Origin: Clarkia xantiana subsp. parviflora | Lineage: Eukaryota > Streptophyta > Magnoliopsida > Myrtales > Onagraceae | Length of the DNA: 64,000 bases | NCBI GenBank assembly: GCA_036873135.1 | Contig: JAPTYO010000005.1 | Location: 15,664,166-15,728,165 of the forward strand | Direction: 5' to 3' | Shown here: positions 1-10,710 of the stretch, piece by piece | Layout: every line of letters starts with the position of its first letter | Position numbering within the stretch: the first letter of the stretch is position 1 | Position numbers and translations under genes: made by a program | The notes under the pieces: model-generated | What the model saw: only the letters and a program-made list of their open reading frames with translations | Told to the model about the DNA's origin: nothing | The model's database searches: none

Positions 1-955
1 GACTGAAACATTCCCCAACAAATGGGAGTAATATACCCTTTAAGAGTTCCGATGAACATGTACACCGCTTATGCGTCTTCCAGTGTTGGTCGGACTCCAG
101 CGACTTTCTCTCTCCAAGCCAGCATATAGCTTCTAAATGATTGCCCCCCCTTCCATCTCCATGCTTTGGAGGTCTATGCGGGTCGAAGCTGTATCCAAGT
201 TGAACTTATATTGGCGAACGAAAGCGTTAGCCATCTCCTCCCATGTTGAAATGTCACCGGCTTTCAAGATGAAGATCCAGACCAAAGCCGTTCCCTTTAA
301 GCTTTCCTGGAACATCTGGCTCAAGAACTTCTCGTACTGCTGATAAGGGGCCATCTTCGCAAGGTAAATCCGCAGGTGGACAATTGGATTACCGGTGCCA
401 TCATACTTCTCAAAGTTGGGGACTTTGAACTTCTCCGGCCTCTACATGTTGGGGAAAAGGCATAGGTCAGAGTAACCAATGCCCCCAATACTGCTCAAGT
501 CCAGACAAAGTTATCACATTTTCCTCCTTTTTCTTCAGGCGGCAATCATGTTCAGATTTTACGCAAGGTTATGATGTGACTGCATTTATGCCAATTGCAC
601 ACATGTACATCGGCGTCGGATTCGGAAGGACATAGGACTTTGATGCAGATTGATCAGGAATGACCAAAATAGAGGGTTGGTCACGATGAGGTTTTACCAT
701 GGCGTCGGGAAGCACGCTGGCATCTGGCGTCGCAGGTCCATTATTCACTACTGGTGTTTTTGACAAGATTGGAATCGTGATTCCTGTCAGCAAGTCCGGG
801 TTCGGAGCGTGATGAGCTGACTGAGCTACAAGTAGTGCCATGATGCGCTCCATGTTGGATGAAATGGTAGCCATATCCAGATGCATTTTGGCATTAGCTG
901 CCTCAATCTCAGCCATCCGTTCGTCATGTTGCTGGATATTCTGAGCCTTCTCCAT
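1..955 (-). pseudogene. Decayed gag of K1 (capsid domain partly preserved)
   Basis: Gag forms the particle that packages element RNA. The start at 955 opens a 128-residue frame with an N-terminal coiled-coil-like stretch (MEKAQNIQQHDERMAEIEAA), then a Pro/Ala-rich linker ending at 569. After frame breaks, a Retrotrans_gag-type segment is readable from about 450 to 100: KFKVPNFEKYDGTGNP, then PYQQYEKFLSQMFQESLKG, then STWEEMANAFVRQYKFN. A stop near 133 ends this frame, and homology appears to continue toward base 1. Frame changes make this a pseudogene. The family call rests on the capsid motif (YDG-G-P, then W, then F-x-YKFN), which is typical of plant gypsy Gag. The remainder lies outside the window. 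Confidence 0.75.
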
Positions 956-2021
956 ATTAGTGGTTAGTCTCGTGATTGCCAGTAATACCTGCGATATTCA
1001 GAACATGGAACACAGAATATCATGCATGATCGTTTTGAAAGTAATGTGTCATTCATCTCATCATCTTTTGAAAAACAAAAAATTGTAAAATATGTTTCTA
1101 AGACACTTTGCACAAATCGGAACTCGGTCAACGAGCGTCGAGTACTTTCCCCATAATCCGAACGAAGGTAATGAAACAAGGTTTTTCAAAATGGATTCAA
1201 TTTTTAACACTTGTTCGGATTTTGGAGCGAGCACTTAACTCTGACGTTTCTATTTTGAACGATTGTAGCACTCCACTCTACGCGGTATTTCTTCGATAGC
1301 CTCGCTCTACGTCCATCATGCTGGTCCGAATCTGGTCAACGTCAACCTTGAAAAATGGAAGGGCCGTGATACAAAGGCAATTGTGCAGTTTTCTCATTCT
1401 TACCGAAAATGGAGTGTAAAGTGTTTTAGAAACGATGATTTGAATGACACATTTTTGGGAAAATATGACGCATGCATGAAACATAAATTTCCATTAATAT
1501 GCGTTGTACAATTAGATATGGTACAAAAAATAAAGATTACATCGAGATCCATGTCCTATACATGAAAAATTCTAGGGGTCGAGAACAATTGGAAAAATAA
1601 CACACGCAAGTACGCATAGTGGCAAGATCGAAGCTTCAGGTGTGTATTTTTGCTTTGTTCGAACATGTGAGTTCCATTGATAGGCTTCCGACACAGTGAT
1701 TTCCTCACCCCATCATAGGGATCACAGGACCTACACGAGCGGTGGAGTTGTTGTGAATCGTTCTGGCGGCTCGGCTGCGCGGTCGTACCCTTACTATCTC
1801 TTCGGGGTTCCTAGTTGCCCTGGGTTTTAGGCGTTTTGGATATTTATTCTAAAGTGATGTGTGTGCAGGTTAAAACAATTTCAACAAAGAAAAATGAGTT
1901 AGTAAAAAAAGTTCCGCACCTATCACATGAAAACCCAAAGTTAGAATAACGAAGTTATACATAAACAAAACTAAAAATGTGGCAAATAAGAGAATATACA
2001 AAGCCCGAACCCTCTAAGTCT
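956..2021 (-). other. K1 5' leader (non-coding)
   Basis: This is the untranslated stretch between the PBS and the gag start. Only short unsupported frames occur. Ogre elements often carry an extra ORF1 here; none is visible in this copy. Confidence 0.6.
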
Positions 2022-2039
2022 TCCCCAGCAGAGTCGCCA
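2022..2039 (-). promoter_or_regulatory. K1 primer-binding site
   Basis: The minus strand reads TGGCGACTCTGCTGGGGA three bases inside the LTR end. It starts with TGG, the complement of tRNA CCA-3'. This sequence type is common beside Ogre/Tat LTRs. The primer tRNA was not identified here. Confidence 0.75.
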
Positions 2040-2042
2040 AAT

Positions 2043-3502
2043 TGTCAGACCCGAATCTAACCTACGGCGATTAATTGTTTTGAAAACATGGAATTTTAAA
2101 AGAGTTGCCACTAGTTAATTACAGCTAACTAGAAACCTAAATTACCTAGTTAAATAACTAATTAAAAATATGAGTTCGGGGGTTCTGTTACGAATTAAAA
2201 AAAAATTATAATCACGCCATTTCGGTACTTAATTAACCTATTTGCCAATTTTAAAATTTAAACATGCGTTACGTCAAGTTAATCTAAAGTTATCAAAAAA
2301 TTAAACTAATTTCATGCGAATATTAACCACAAAATTAAGCCTGAAAAACTGTATTATGCATCTACATCCCCTAATCGAGATAAAATCTAAATAAAACTAA
2401 ACATGTTCAAAATCATGATACAATTCAATAATTACATGTCATGCACATATATAGATAAAAAAAATATGCTATCTAATTAAAATTACATTTTAACTATTTT
2501 AACTATCTAGCTAACATGATACAATAATAATAAATAATCAGAAAATAAATTACAGAAATAATTAATAATTAAACAATAATAATAAAAATAATAATATTAA
2601 AAAAAATTACGGAGAAGAATACCTGCAACTTGGAGGAGCGGGCGATGGAGTCGACCAGAGCAGCAGAACGGAGGACGTTGCCGGAGAAGGATCGATAGCA
2701 GTAGTGAGGGCGGCGTGAGGTCCGGCGTGAGGTCCGGCGATGACTGGTGGAGCTGGAGCGGGGCGGACGCAGACAGCAGAAGCAGTCAATTCCGTGGTCT
2801 GGCGGGTCAGGCGAGCTTCCGGCAGCGATTAGCGGGCTGGCAGTGGCAGGGGCGGAGTTCCAAACCTCCGGCGGGCGCAGGAAGTTTGGGGTCGACTGGG
2901 ATGGCAGTGACCTCGCCGGTGCCGGAGAGGTGCGACATAGCACAGCGGGGGTCGGTCGGTGGCGGTCTGGCGGACTAGAACAGATATGACGACGGTGGCG
3001 GCCCCGGACTCTGGCTGGCGGCGCAACAGCTTTGCACGGTAGTCTTTTACGCAGAGAGAGAGAGGGAGATGGGGGCAAAAGAGAGAGAGAATGACTTTTT
3101 TTGTTTGTTTGTTTGTTTTTTTTGTTTTTATGCATGCAAATCGAGATCTTTATTATTTTTTTATGTTATGATTCTTGTGTCTAATTTACATGTACTAGGG
3201 ACCCTTTTATTGGTAGATTAGGCCCAAAAAATTAGGAAACCAATATTTGCCTCAATATACACCTATAATTCCGAAAATTACATATATATATATATTTATG
3301 AATATTGCCATAAATATATATTATATATTTTCTGAATATTACATGATATTTAATGCATATATACCATCCTAATTTAAGCTAAACCTATTTTTAGCAAACC
3401 CGTGACCTTCCATATTCAGATATTTCATTTTTAAACACGTTACACATAACATTTTTAATCGTGTTATATATGTGTCGCGCGTACCAAAATTAGGTGTTTA
3501 CA
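2043..3502 (-). repeat. K1 5' LTR, about 1.46 kb
   Basis: On the minus strand the LTR runs from TGTAAACACC (3502 downward) to CTGACA (ending 2043), with terminal TG...CA. It is AT-rich except for a sharply GC-rich island at about 2620-3070. It also holds TA-rich runs near 3280-3330. The 188-residue minus frame at 2569-3135 comes from the GC island and has no recognisable protein features. Confidence 0.75.
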
Positions 3503-3949
3503 GTTTGAATCTTGTCAAGGAGGCAATTCGAAGGCAATGGTCTTCACAACAAAGTCTCTTTCAATCTGGTTGCTGGATGGATCTCCGGGGTGAATTACTT
3601 GAAGTACTTCGGCACCTACTCTAGGTAGTATAAGGTTCGGCCGAACCTAAGTGTCTCTAAGGAGAGGTGATTTCTTTGTGACTACTAAAATGGAGTGAAT
3701 GACAAACCCAAAGAAATCCCAACACCTCCTATTTATAAGAGGTTGTTAGCAAAACCCATGGTGGGTATTTGCTTATCTCGGCCGAAATTCCTTCCTCAAT
3801 TGGGACAGACCACATGGGCCTTGTATGTCCCATGGGGATTTCTTCTTGACCCGAAATCCCCGATGTGTCATACCCCAATTGTGCTTAGCATGTTAGGCTT
3901 ATATTAATGGGCTCCTATTACGACGACCTATTTACTCTTAATGCCAACA
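3503..3949 (-). repeat. Partial 3' LTR of Copia-C
   Basis: The LTR starts TGTTGGCATTAAGAG on the minus strand directly after the PPT. A TATA box (TATAAATA, minus strand) lies at 3730-3737. A 16-bp perfect palindrome (AGGTTCGGCCGAACCT) lies at 3633-3648, downstream of the TATA box. The organisation matches the LTRs of Copia-A and Copia-B, which run the opposite way. The distal end is lost at the K1 border. Confidence 0.7.
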
Positions 3950-3950
3950 A

Positions 3951-3958
3951 CTCCCACT
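3951..3958 (-). promoter_or_regulatory. Copia-C polypurine tract
   Basis: The minus strand reads AGTGGGAG one base before the LTR start, the usual plus-strand primer of plant copia elements. Confidence 0.7.
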
Positions 3959-5048
3959 CGCCGGAATGGGAAGGTGCCTATATGTTGTTGCCTAACACAT
4001 CAATATTTATTCATTGATCCAATCCATTTCCCGTATTGTTCATACAACGTTTGTCGTGCGACCGACAGACACAACAGACTTCACGCTACTCATCGGTTAA
4101 GAGTGTTGTAGCATCCGTGGAACGTTGATTCGTAACCTATTTTTTCTCTGTGCCGCGTTGTACCCATAGTCAACTGTTATTCTCCTATTGCCTAGTTTCC
4201 CTTAAGGAATACTTCTCCAAGGCAAACGTACAAGTATTCACAACCTTGAACTAATATCTGGCTGGTGACCACCTAGTGAATACAAGATTTGGAGAATTAC
4301 AGATGTGCATGACCATCCCCATTGCTCATATCCTTAGTCAAGCTCACCCGGTTCCCAAAACGTGGTCACTTGCCCTTTTTGTTCAGGCACTACGCTGGTT
4401 CGCCTTGGAGCGAACATTGAGCCCAACCTTGGACATGAGCTCCGAGTGGTAAGGGTACTTCGAGTGCTGCTTCATTCAGCACCCAGGATCAGTCACATGC
4501 TCAAGGTGAAGAAGTTTGTGTCCTGCATAATTTTGGAATATTCCTTCTAACACAACCGAACATGACCCTGTGGTCGAACATGGCACGCGCAGTATGAAGT
4601 GCGCGTCGACAGCATAACCTGAATTTATTTTATATCAGGAGTGCGAATGTCATATGCTATCTTAGATTCTCATCTAAACCAGAATGTGGTGGTAGACGAA
4701 CGAAGTTCGTCTCGGCGATCTGCAAAACTTTGATCACGTTGTGTACCACGAAACCAAATGATCGTTTTGCATAACCAGTTTTTTCTTTCGAAATATCATG
4801 GCTCTTAGCCAGTCTTGTTATGGCTGAGGTTTCCCTTCTATCAAGACGACCGTACCCGTGTGACATGGCAAGGTCCACATTCGTCATATTTTATTAGGAG
4901 GTTTTACGCTCAAATGACTAGTTTATAGATCGTACATCCTACGTAATTTTACCATTATGACGTCGTAAATATCATAAAGTCAAATATAAATTATTTTATT
5001 CGAAAATTGCTTCAAATCCAAAAAAATTACTGTTATATTACAAGCCTT
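3959..5048 (-). other. Copia-C 3' untranslated region
   Basis: This is the non-coding stretch between the pol stop (5049) and the PPT. The short frames inside have no recognisable content. Confidence 0.5.
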
Positions 5049-5532
5049 CTAAATCCTACACAATCCAAGCAGTTTTAAGTGCTTTTCGAAAACATCCTTG
5101 CTTAAGGGTTTAGATAATGGATCCGCAACCATGTTTTCCGAAGGCATGAATTCGAGTGTGATCAACTTGTCTTCTACCACACTTTTCGCATTGTTGTATT
5201 TTATATCAATGTGTTTGATCCTATGGTACTTCGGATTCTTGACTGCCCCTATCGCGGCTTGACTGTAAGAGTAAATGCGCTAAGGCTTACTCCCGTCCTT
5301 GACGTCAAATAGGCGGTCAGGAGTCTATTTAGCCAGACAGCCTCCTGTGCGTTCTTTGAGAGAGCTACGAATTTGGATTCCATAGTGAACAACGCGACAC
5401 AGGATTGCTTCTTGCTCATCCATGAAATGACGACATTAGCAAGGATAAATACTCCTCCTGAGGTGGACTTACAATCATCTAGATCACCACCATGGTTGAC
5501 ATCACTATATCCAACAATGCAAGCTTACTTCC
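5049..5532 (-). pseudogene. Copia pol C-terminus (RNase H), decayed
   Basis: RNase H degrades the RNA strand of the RNA:DNA hybrid during reverse transcription. On the minus strand the readable pieces, in order, are VGYSDVNHGGDLDDCKSTSG, then ISWMSKKQSCVAL, then FVALSKNAQEAVWLN, then a frame change near 5290, then NPKYHRIKHIDIKYN and PSENMVADPLSKPLSK, with a stop at 5049-5051. This is the canonical copia ending (GYSD-D, S-KQ-V-ALS--EAE, H--R---I, ADxLTK). Several normally conserved residues are changed, for example the E of the AEY motif. The fragment is cut at 5532, where Copia-A's LTR begins. Family assignment is firm; function is lost. Confidence 0.8.
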
Positions 5533-6129
5533 TGTTAGCATTTGGGGTTACGGGCCGCAATAATTGGTAGCCCATTAATTAAGGTCATTAACATAAGAAA
5601 TTAGGTTTGGATCACATTAGGGTATTTGGGCTAGACCTAAATCCCATTTGACATGGGAGGCCAAAAATTGGGCCTCCCTCCCTAGCAATAAGTCGGCGCC
5701 GAACCACATAAGGAGGTGGGATTATTAATCCCACCTCCACTCTATAAATAGGGACCTAAGGAGGTGTTTTCTAGTGCTAATAAATCTTTCCCAAGTTGTG
5801 ATATTTAGAGAAAACCCTCCTCCCTAATAAAGCATAGGTTCGGCCGAAACACCCTACAAGCTAGGAGGTGCCAAATTGCGACGAGCAATTTACTCCAAGT
5901 AGATCCATCCCGCGAGAATCGAAGGAGGCTTTGCTGTGAAGATCAAACCACGTAGGGCTTCTCTAACAGGAACCTCTACGGGGTACCTGTCGGTGGACCG
6001 AGAACTCCCCTCGAAGATTTTAGGCTGCAATAAAGGTTTAAGGTATGTGCACTTTCTTCTGCTGCATAACTAGTTACCTAGAACGTACCTAGGGTTTCTT
6101 CTTGCATGATTAATCACTATAATCCAATA
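5533..6129 (+). repeat. Copia-A LTR, about 597 bp
   Basis: It starts TGTTAGCATTTGGGG, collinear with Copia-B's TGTAAGCATATGG, and ends CCAATA, where the expected CA is mutated. The TATA box is TATAAATA at 5743-5750. The TTCGGCCGAA palindrome lies at 5839-5848. The PBS follows directly. Confidence 0.75.
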
Positions 6130-6130
6130 G

Positions 6131-6142
6131 TTGTATCAGATC
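6131..6142 (+). promoter_or_regulatory. Copia-A primer-binding site (mutated)
   Basis: TTGTATCAGATC corresponds to TGGTATCAGAGC, the standard copia PBS complementary to initiator tRNA-Met, with two changes. Confidence 0.7.
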
Positions 6143-6621
6143 ATGTGTTAGGGAGTTCGTATTTTGATAAAAATTGGTGTTCTTGGTTTTCAACATCTTG
6201 GCCGAACCGAATTTTTACAACTAGGGTTCAAAGTTTTAAAATTTTCGATTTTTGGGTAACACCAATGTTGGCCGAGATTTTCGTGAAGTTAAGAGTAAAA
6301 CTTGATGTTCATGATCTTAAAGAGAATCAAGATTTTTATCAAATTGAAACTTTGGATTCATGATATAGAAAAGATTTGATCTTGAAATTTGACCACAAAC
6401 CCTAATTTACATGTTTGTTTTGGCCGAACCTTCACCATAGGAGTTCAAGGTGAAATTTTTATTTCTTAGTCCACAAGTAACCTTACGGTGACCGAAATTT
6501 TTGAAATATTTTTACTATATGTTTCGGCCGAAATACATGTTGCCAAATTTAGGACAATATTCACAAGATAATTGTATATTAACTATCAATATATCTAGCG
6601 TATTTTTAGGAATATAGATAA

Positions 6622-6625
<4 letters not shown>

Positions 6626-6657
<32 letters not shown>

Positions 6658-6749
6658 TTGCGATTGAGAAAATATATATTATTGATGATATATATATATA
6701 TATATCTTCCTATATATATATATAATATTGACAATAATATATTTCTAGA

Positions 6750-6794
<45 letters not shown>

Positions 6795-6910
6795 GTTACC
6801 TATTATATATATGTATATATATTGTTGATTGATTATATATTTGTAAATATAGAATCTTGACAGTAAATATATATATAATGTGGCCGAAATATATATATAT
6901 ATATATGTGT
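6626..6910. repeat. TA-dinucleotide microsatellite runs
   Basis: There are several runs of (TA)n, each about 10 to 50 bp, separated by AT-rich sequence, inside the Copia-A leader. Confidence 0.9.
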
Positions 6911-7029
6911 GTGTGCAGAAAAATTGGGAAATATTTATTTATTGATAATTACTTGGACGCCAAGTTAAGTTTTTAGTGGACTTTAAAACTCTACTTGACC
7001 CACAAATAATTATTCGGGCCGAACCCTAT

Positions 7030-7320
7030 GGGTTATGGACCGGTCCAATTTTAGCATATCCGGGTCAGGTCAACCAACCCGGTACACCAAATAAACCGAA
7101 CCGAACCGGTTTAGGCGAGTAAGAACCGAAGCGGGTCAAACGCCGGGTTTTCTCAATTGGTCCGACCCATTTTGGTCGGGTTGGACCGGGGCAACTAACA
7201 TGGGTCGAGCCGACCCGGTTTGAGTGACGAACCGAACCGGTTCGGCCGAACCATATTACCGAACCGGACTGGTCCGAACCGGTCTGAACCGAACCGGAAT
7301 TTTCAAACTGAACTGATTTG
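7030..7320. repeat. Degenerate CCGAACCGG / CCGGTTCGG array
   Basis: This is a dense, irregular cluster of AACCGG, CCGAACC and GGTCCGACC words in both orientations. The equivalent position of Copia-B (32480-32720) has a similar but diverged cluster. Confidence 0.75.
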
Positions 7321-8279
7321 ATTAATTTAAAATAGGATGGTCAAATTTTTAAAATCCAAATTTTTTCGAACTTTAAATTACCTACACAGTGCTCACAGAT
7401 TTAAATTATTCGCGATTTAATTAAACCCGATGCCTAGTTTCGATTATGGGGATGGATCTCGAAAATGCATAATTTTGGGACTGAATCATTTAGTGGGCTG
7501 AATTGCAGTTGTTATTTAACTGATATTATTGGATGATTAGAACTGTCGTCATGACTATGTCAAGCTAGCTGGATTATGCATATTGTGGGCTGAGCCCTGG
7601 TTTTCAATTAATGAGTTGCGCGCTAGGGTAGACATGCTGTGATGGTTGTACTTGCCTAGGATTCATGTCTAGAAGTACTCATGATTGGTTTATAACATGA
7701 ATTGAAAATTAGCCTCAAATATTTTTAAAACGGAAATCAGTCGCCAAATATGCATGTTTATATGGTTTGATCACGCATGATGCATATGCATGAATGTTCA
7801 GGATGTATTGGCATATGATAATTTACTTAGGAAGTAGAATTATATATGCTAAATATGAGTTCCTCGGAACATTAGACGCATGACGCGTATGCATGAGGTG
7901 TGTTTGGTTTCCTGGATGTGATATGCCATGATAATTTACTGGAATAGTAGAATTATATGTGCAAACCTTAGTTCCTAGAAACATTTTCAAAAAGGGCCTT
8001 GAGAAAGCCAAGATCGGGTGTTTTTGTTTTTAAAACCTCCTATTCCGGTTAAAGCGATTAAACTGTTTTGAAAGACTGATCTATTAGAAAGAAGATAGCG
8101 GTAATGTGAACTCTTTGACGACCCCTCCCCTTCAGACTTTACTGTTGGTCGGTTGGGTTAGATGTCTGAGGAATCATTATTTGATATCTTCTATCTCATA
8201 GATGTCCGATGAATGCAATTTATTTTTCAAAAAGGTTTTGTCTTCCCTCTTATGCAAGATTGTCAATGTTAAAGCTTAG

Positions 8280-8943
8280 ATGGCAGATCGAAAGCGTTTC
8301 TACGCTGAACTTGATGTAAGCAATTATGAAGTATGGGAGACTTACGTCACGAACATCCTCCTTGCTACAAATGTTGTGGACCGGATAGACTCAACTGCAG
8401 GGAGGGTAAACACAGACGAACTCGGTAGTCCAGTGTACGACTACGGCCAGGTATCGCAAAGGGATCGAATTGCGCGTGATTTAATCCATGCAACCCTAAT
8501 TGAAGAAGCCGAGGAAAGCGACATGAGCGTCAGTGCGTTAGACCTCTGGTGCACCATACGCCTTCGCTACGGCGGAGGACTGACTGCACAAGCAAGAAGC
8601 CTAATTCATAGGTATTATGGCATTCTTTGCAGAGACAGAGGCGAACTAACCACTGACGATCAAGACAATCAAATAGACATATGGAGGACGATTCAGAAAG
8701 TCATCAGAATGTTTCGCCTTTCATGGTTCACAGACAACGATGGGCTCTCATGTCTGAATAACACCATTCAGACTTCGATAAGCACCATCAAGGAGAAAGC
8801 ACATCTGAAGAATCCGAAATAGAAGATCTTTACAATCATCTCCGTAAGTTGATGGGTAAAACCATCAATAAAAGGTCTAAACGAAATCCGGTGGGACAAA
8901 CACCGTGATTAAAGCGCGTTTCAGGTACGCCTCGTTTACCAAA
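8280..8943 (+). pseudogene. Copia-type gag-like frame, broken
   Basis: The ATG at 8280 opens a 180-residue frame. Its N-terminus has the pattern of copia Gag proteins: FYAELDVSNYEVWETYV, matching the usual L-G-x-NY-x-W pattern, followed by LDLWCTIRLRYG, where copia Gag has A--W--L---Y. A frame change occurs near 8740: the acidic tail EESEIEDLYNHLRKLMGK continues in another frame to a stop at about 8943. No zinc knuckle is visible. Copia-B carries the same N-terminal segment at 60417-60587. I call it gag from position and pattern only. Confidence 0.55.
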
Positions 8944-9980
8944 TAAAGTCGTAAAACACTTTACTTGAAACACAACGTCTAACAAAATTCACTTGTGAAT
9001 TATTTTCAGGTGCTGTGATCGAGATGGCAAAAGACTATATGTCTATTTATCGCTTTCTGATTCTTTAATTCTTGCGACTGTACTGTTTAGTTGTAAAGTG
9101 TTTACTTGTTCGATAGAGTTGTTGAATTATTGGTTAATAAAATTCGGAGTTAATGAATAAAAGTAATTGTTATTCGAATCGAAATAAAATTTACTTATCA
9201 ATCGTTGTCCCGGTCAAGGGGAACAGTCTACCGACTTAGAACCAAAGTTATCCGATCCGATCGGATAAAACAACAACGAAGACGTAACCCAATTCAAAAT
9301 TGCTACAAGTCAGAAAGAACGTGATTAGATAAATTATCTTTATTTGCTAGTACTCCATTGTTAAATTTTGTAATGATGAACATGTATGAAACCGATTAAA
9401 GCTGAATTTTGAAAATCAAAACGATTTACCTAGAGTTACACCAGGTAAAATACACGTGCGGCGCGTGTATTCCTCAAGAGATGGAATACAACGATTCGAA
9501 ATACAAAATTTAGCATTAAGTGTGTCTTTAATTTAATGCTGGAAATAAATTTTCATTTGCACGAATACCTTTCAAAGGGTTCTACTCATACAACATTCTC
9601 GTAGAGAATTTTAAACGAGCATTAGGTGAAAACCTAGATATACGTTCCATGGTTGTTAAAACCTTGGAGTATGAGCAAGCTATGAAAAGGAACTTCCGTT
9701 AAACGATGTCTCCCACTATTAGCCTCTAACGACAAGGGATTGGCTAAGGAATTAAAACAATATACACACTCCATTAATAAGGTTAATAACATGAACAGTA
9801 AATTCAAACTATAACATCACTTACATAAGGTGAGTTATTGGATTATTTACAAGTCATGTGGTGAACCTAATTAATGAACAATCGGTTACACAACACCAAA
9901 CAAGCTATTCGTAATGAGTAGAATCTTACCAAAATAGTGACATTGTTGCTAAGACACACATAGTACCACATGAGCTACTG
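8944..9980 (+). other. Decayed Copia-A interior, no readable gene
   Basis: AT-rich sequence with many stops in all frames. It presumably derives from pol, but I can assign no domain. H1's left TSD (AAAAG, 9981-9985) follows. Confidence 0.4.
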
Positions 9981-9985
9981 AAAAG

Positions 9986-10696
9986 TGTTAGGTTCTATTC
10001 TTTAGGTCAACGGATCGTCGGCCTAAATCCTACTCCTCACTGGTGAACTAGCGGATCCTGTGCTTCCTGGGTTCGGTCGTTCTGTTCCTTTCCTTCTTCT
10101 CCCTTCGCCCTGCAAAAGGGGCAATATCAAGCACGGAGGGGGGGTGGTGCTTGATGAACCCTCTCCGATGCCTAAGTCAGTACGTCTTCTTTAGAGAGAT
10201 AAAGTTTAAAGTCTAGAGAGATGTCAGAGCCAAATTGCACACTTAGCCAAGATGCCCAAATGAATGGTGGAAGGGTTGTATTTATAGGCAACGGTGTCAT
10301 TAAGGTGACTTAATGACATCGTTAACCTTTAAACACAATTAATTAGTCCCTGACTACATAATTAATACCTTAAAGCACGGAGAGGTTGGCGGAAATAATC
10401 TGAGTGCGGGAGTCGGAAAACGGTGCCGGGGCCCTTGGGGGTGGGGAGAAAATCCGACCCCCAAGGGTAGGGGTTGGGTGTGGCCACCCAACCCCTCCCT
10501 AGGGGAAATCGGGTGTGGCCACCCGACCTCACCTAGGTGAGTTCGTCGCGGTCCGGACAAGTATTTTTGCCTCGTCCGGACCGTTGGTGTTTCGGCGGGG
10601 TGTTTGGGTCGAAGTTTCGATTTACAATCATTAACGGGGTGATCGAAATAAAACGATTTGGAAGTCAACGGGTACAAATTGGGCGTATATCCATCA
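9986..10696 (-). repeat. H1 3' LTR, 711 bp
   Basis: The plus strand runs from TGTTAGGTTCTATTC to ATATCCATCA, so the element-strand LTR starts TGATGGATATACGCCC. The minus-strand TATA box (TATAAATA) lies at 10279-10286. Upstream of it, at about 10440-10590, lie nested palindromes: AGGGGTTGGGTG/CACCCAACCCCT, CGGGTG/CACCCG, TCACCTAGGTGA and GGTCCGGAC/GTCCGGACC. Confidence 0.9.
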
Positions 10697-10710
10697 CATG
10701 CCCCCGAGTC
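10697..10710 (-). promoter_or_regulatory. H1 polypurine tract
   Basis: The minus strand reads GACTCGGGGGCATG immediately before the LTR start TGATGG. Confidence 0.75.

Larger units (their letters stand above)
1..3502 (-). mobile_element. K1: left-truncated Ty3/gypsy (Ogre/Tat-like) LTR retrotransposon
   Basis: On the minus strand the order is LTR (2043-3502), PBS (2022-2039), a leader of about 1 kb, then gag running off the left window edge. The gag N-terminus and the LTR/PBS layout resemble the Ogre/Tat group of plant Ty3/gypsy elements. The LTR starts TGTAAACACC and ends CTGACA on the minus strand. Only the 5' half is visible, so neither the second LTR nor a TSD can be checked. It abuts a copia LTR remnant at 3503, so it probably inserted into that older copia element. 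Confidence 0.8.
3503..5532 (-). mobile_element. Copia-C: 3' end of a Ty1/copia element
   Basis: On the minus strand the order is end of pol (RNase H, 5532-5049), a long 3' non-coding region, a PPT (3958-3951), then an LTR starting TGTTGG at 3949 and cut at 3503 by K1. The upstream part is missing: at 5532 the sequence passes directly into Copia-A's LTR. This is an old, broken copy. Confidence 0.75.
6143..8279 (+). other. Copia-A long non-coding leader
   Basis: This 2.1-kb stretch between PBS and gag contains TA microsatellite runs (6626-6910), a degenerate CCGAACCGG-type array (7030-7320) and several TTCGGCCGAA copies (6523, 7241). Its segments recur in the same order in Copia-B (20302-21299, 32120-33003, 59711-60416). 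Confidence 0.6.

Noticed and set aside
2569..3135. 188-residue minus-strand frame as a gene
   Set aside because: It lies wholly inside the K1 LTR, is low-complexity Pro/Arg/Ser, and has no promoter or family signature. I kept only the GC island as a finding.
4657..4887. 76-residue minus frame in the Copia-C 3' region
   Set aside because: It lies in the 3' UTR between the RNase H stop and the PPT and shows no conserved motif.
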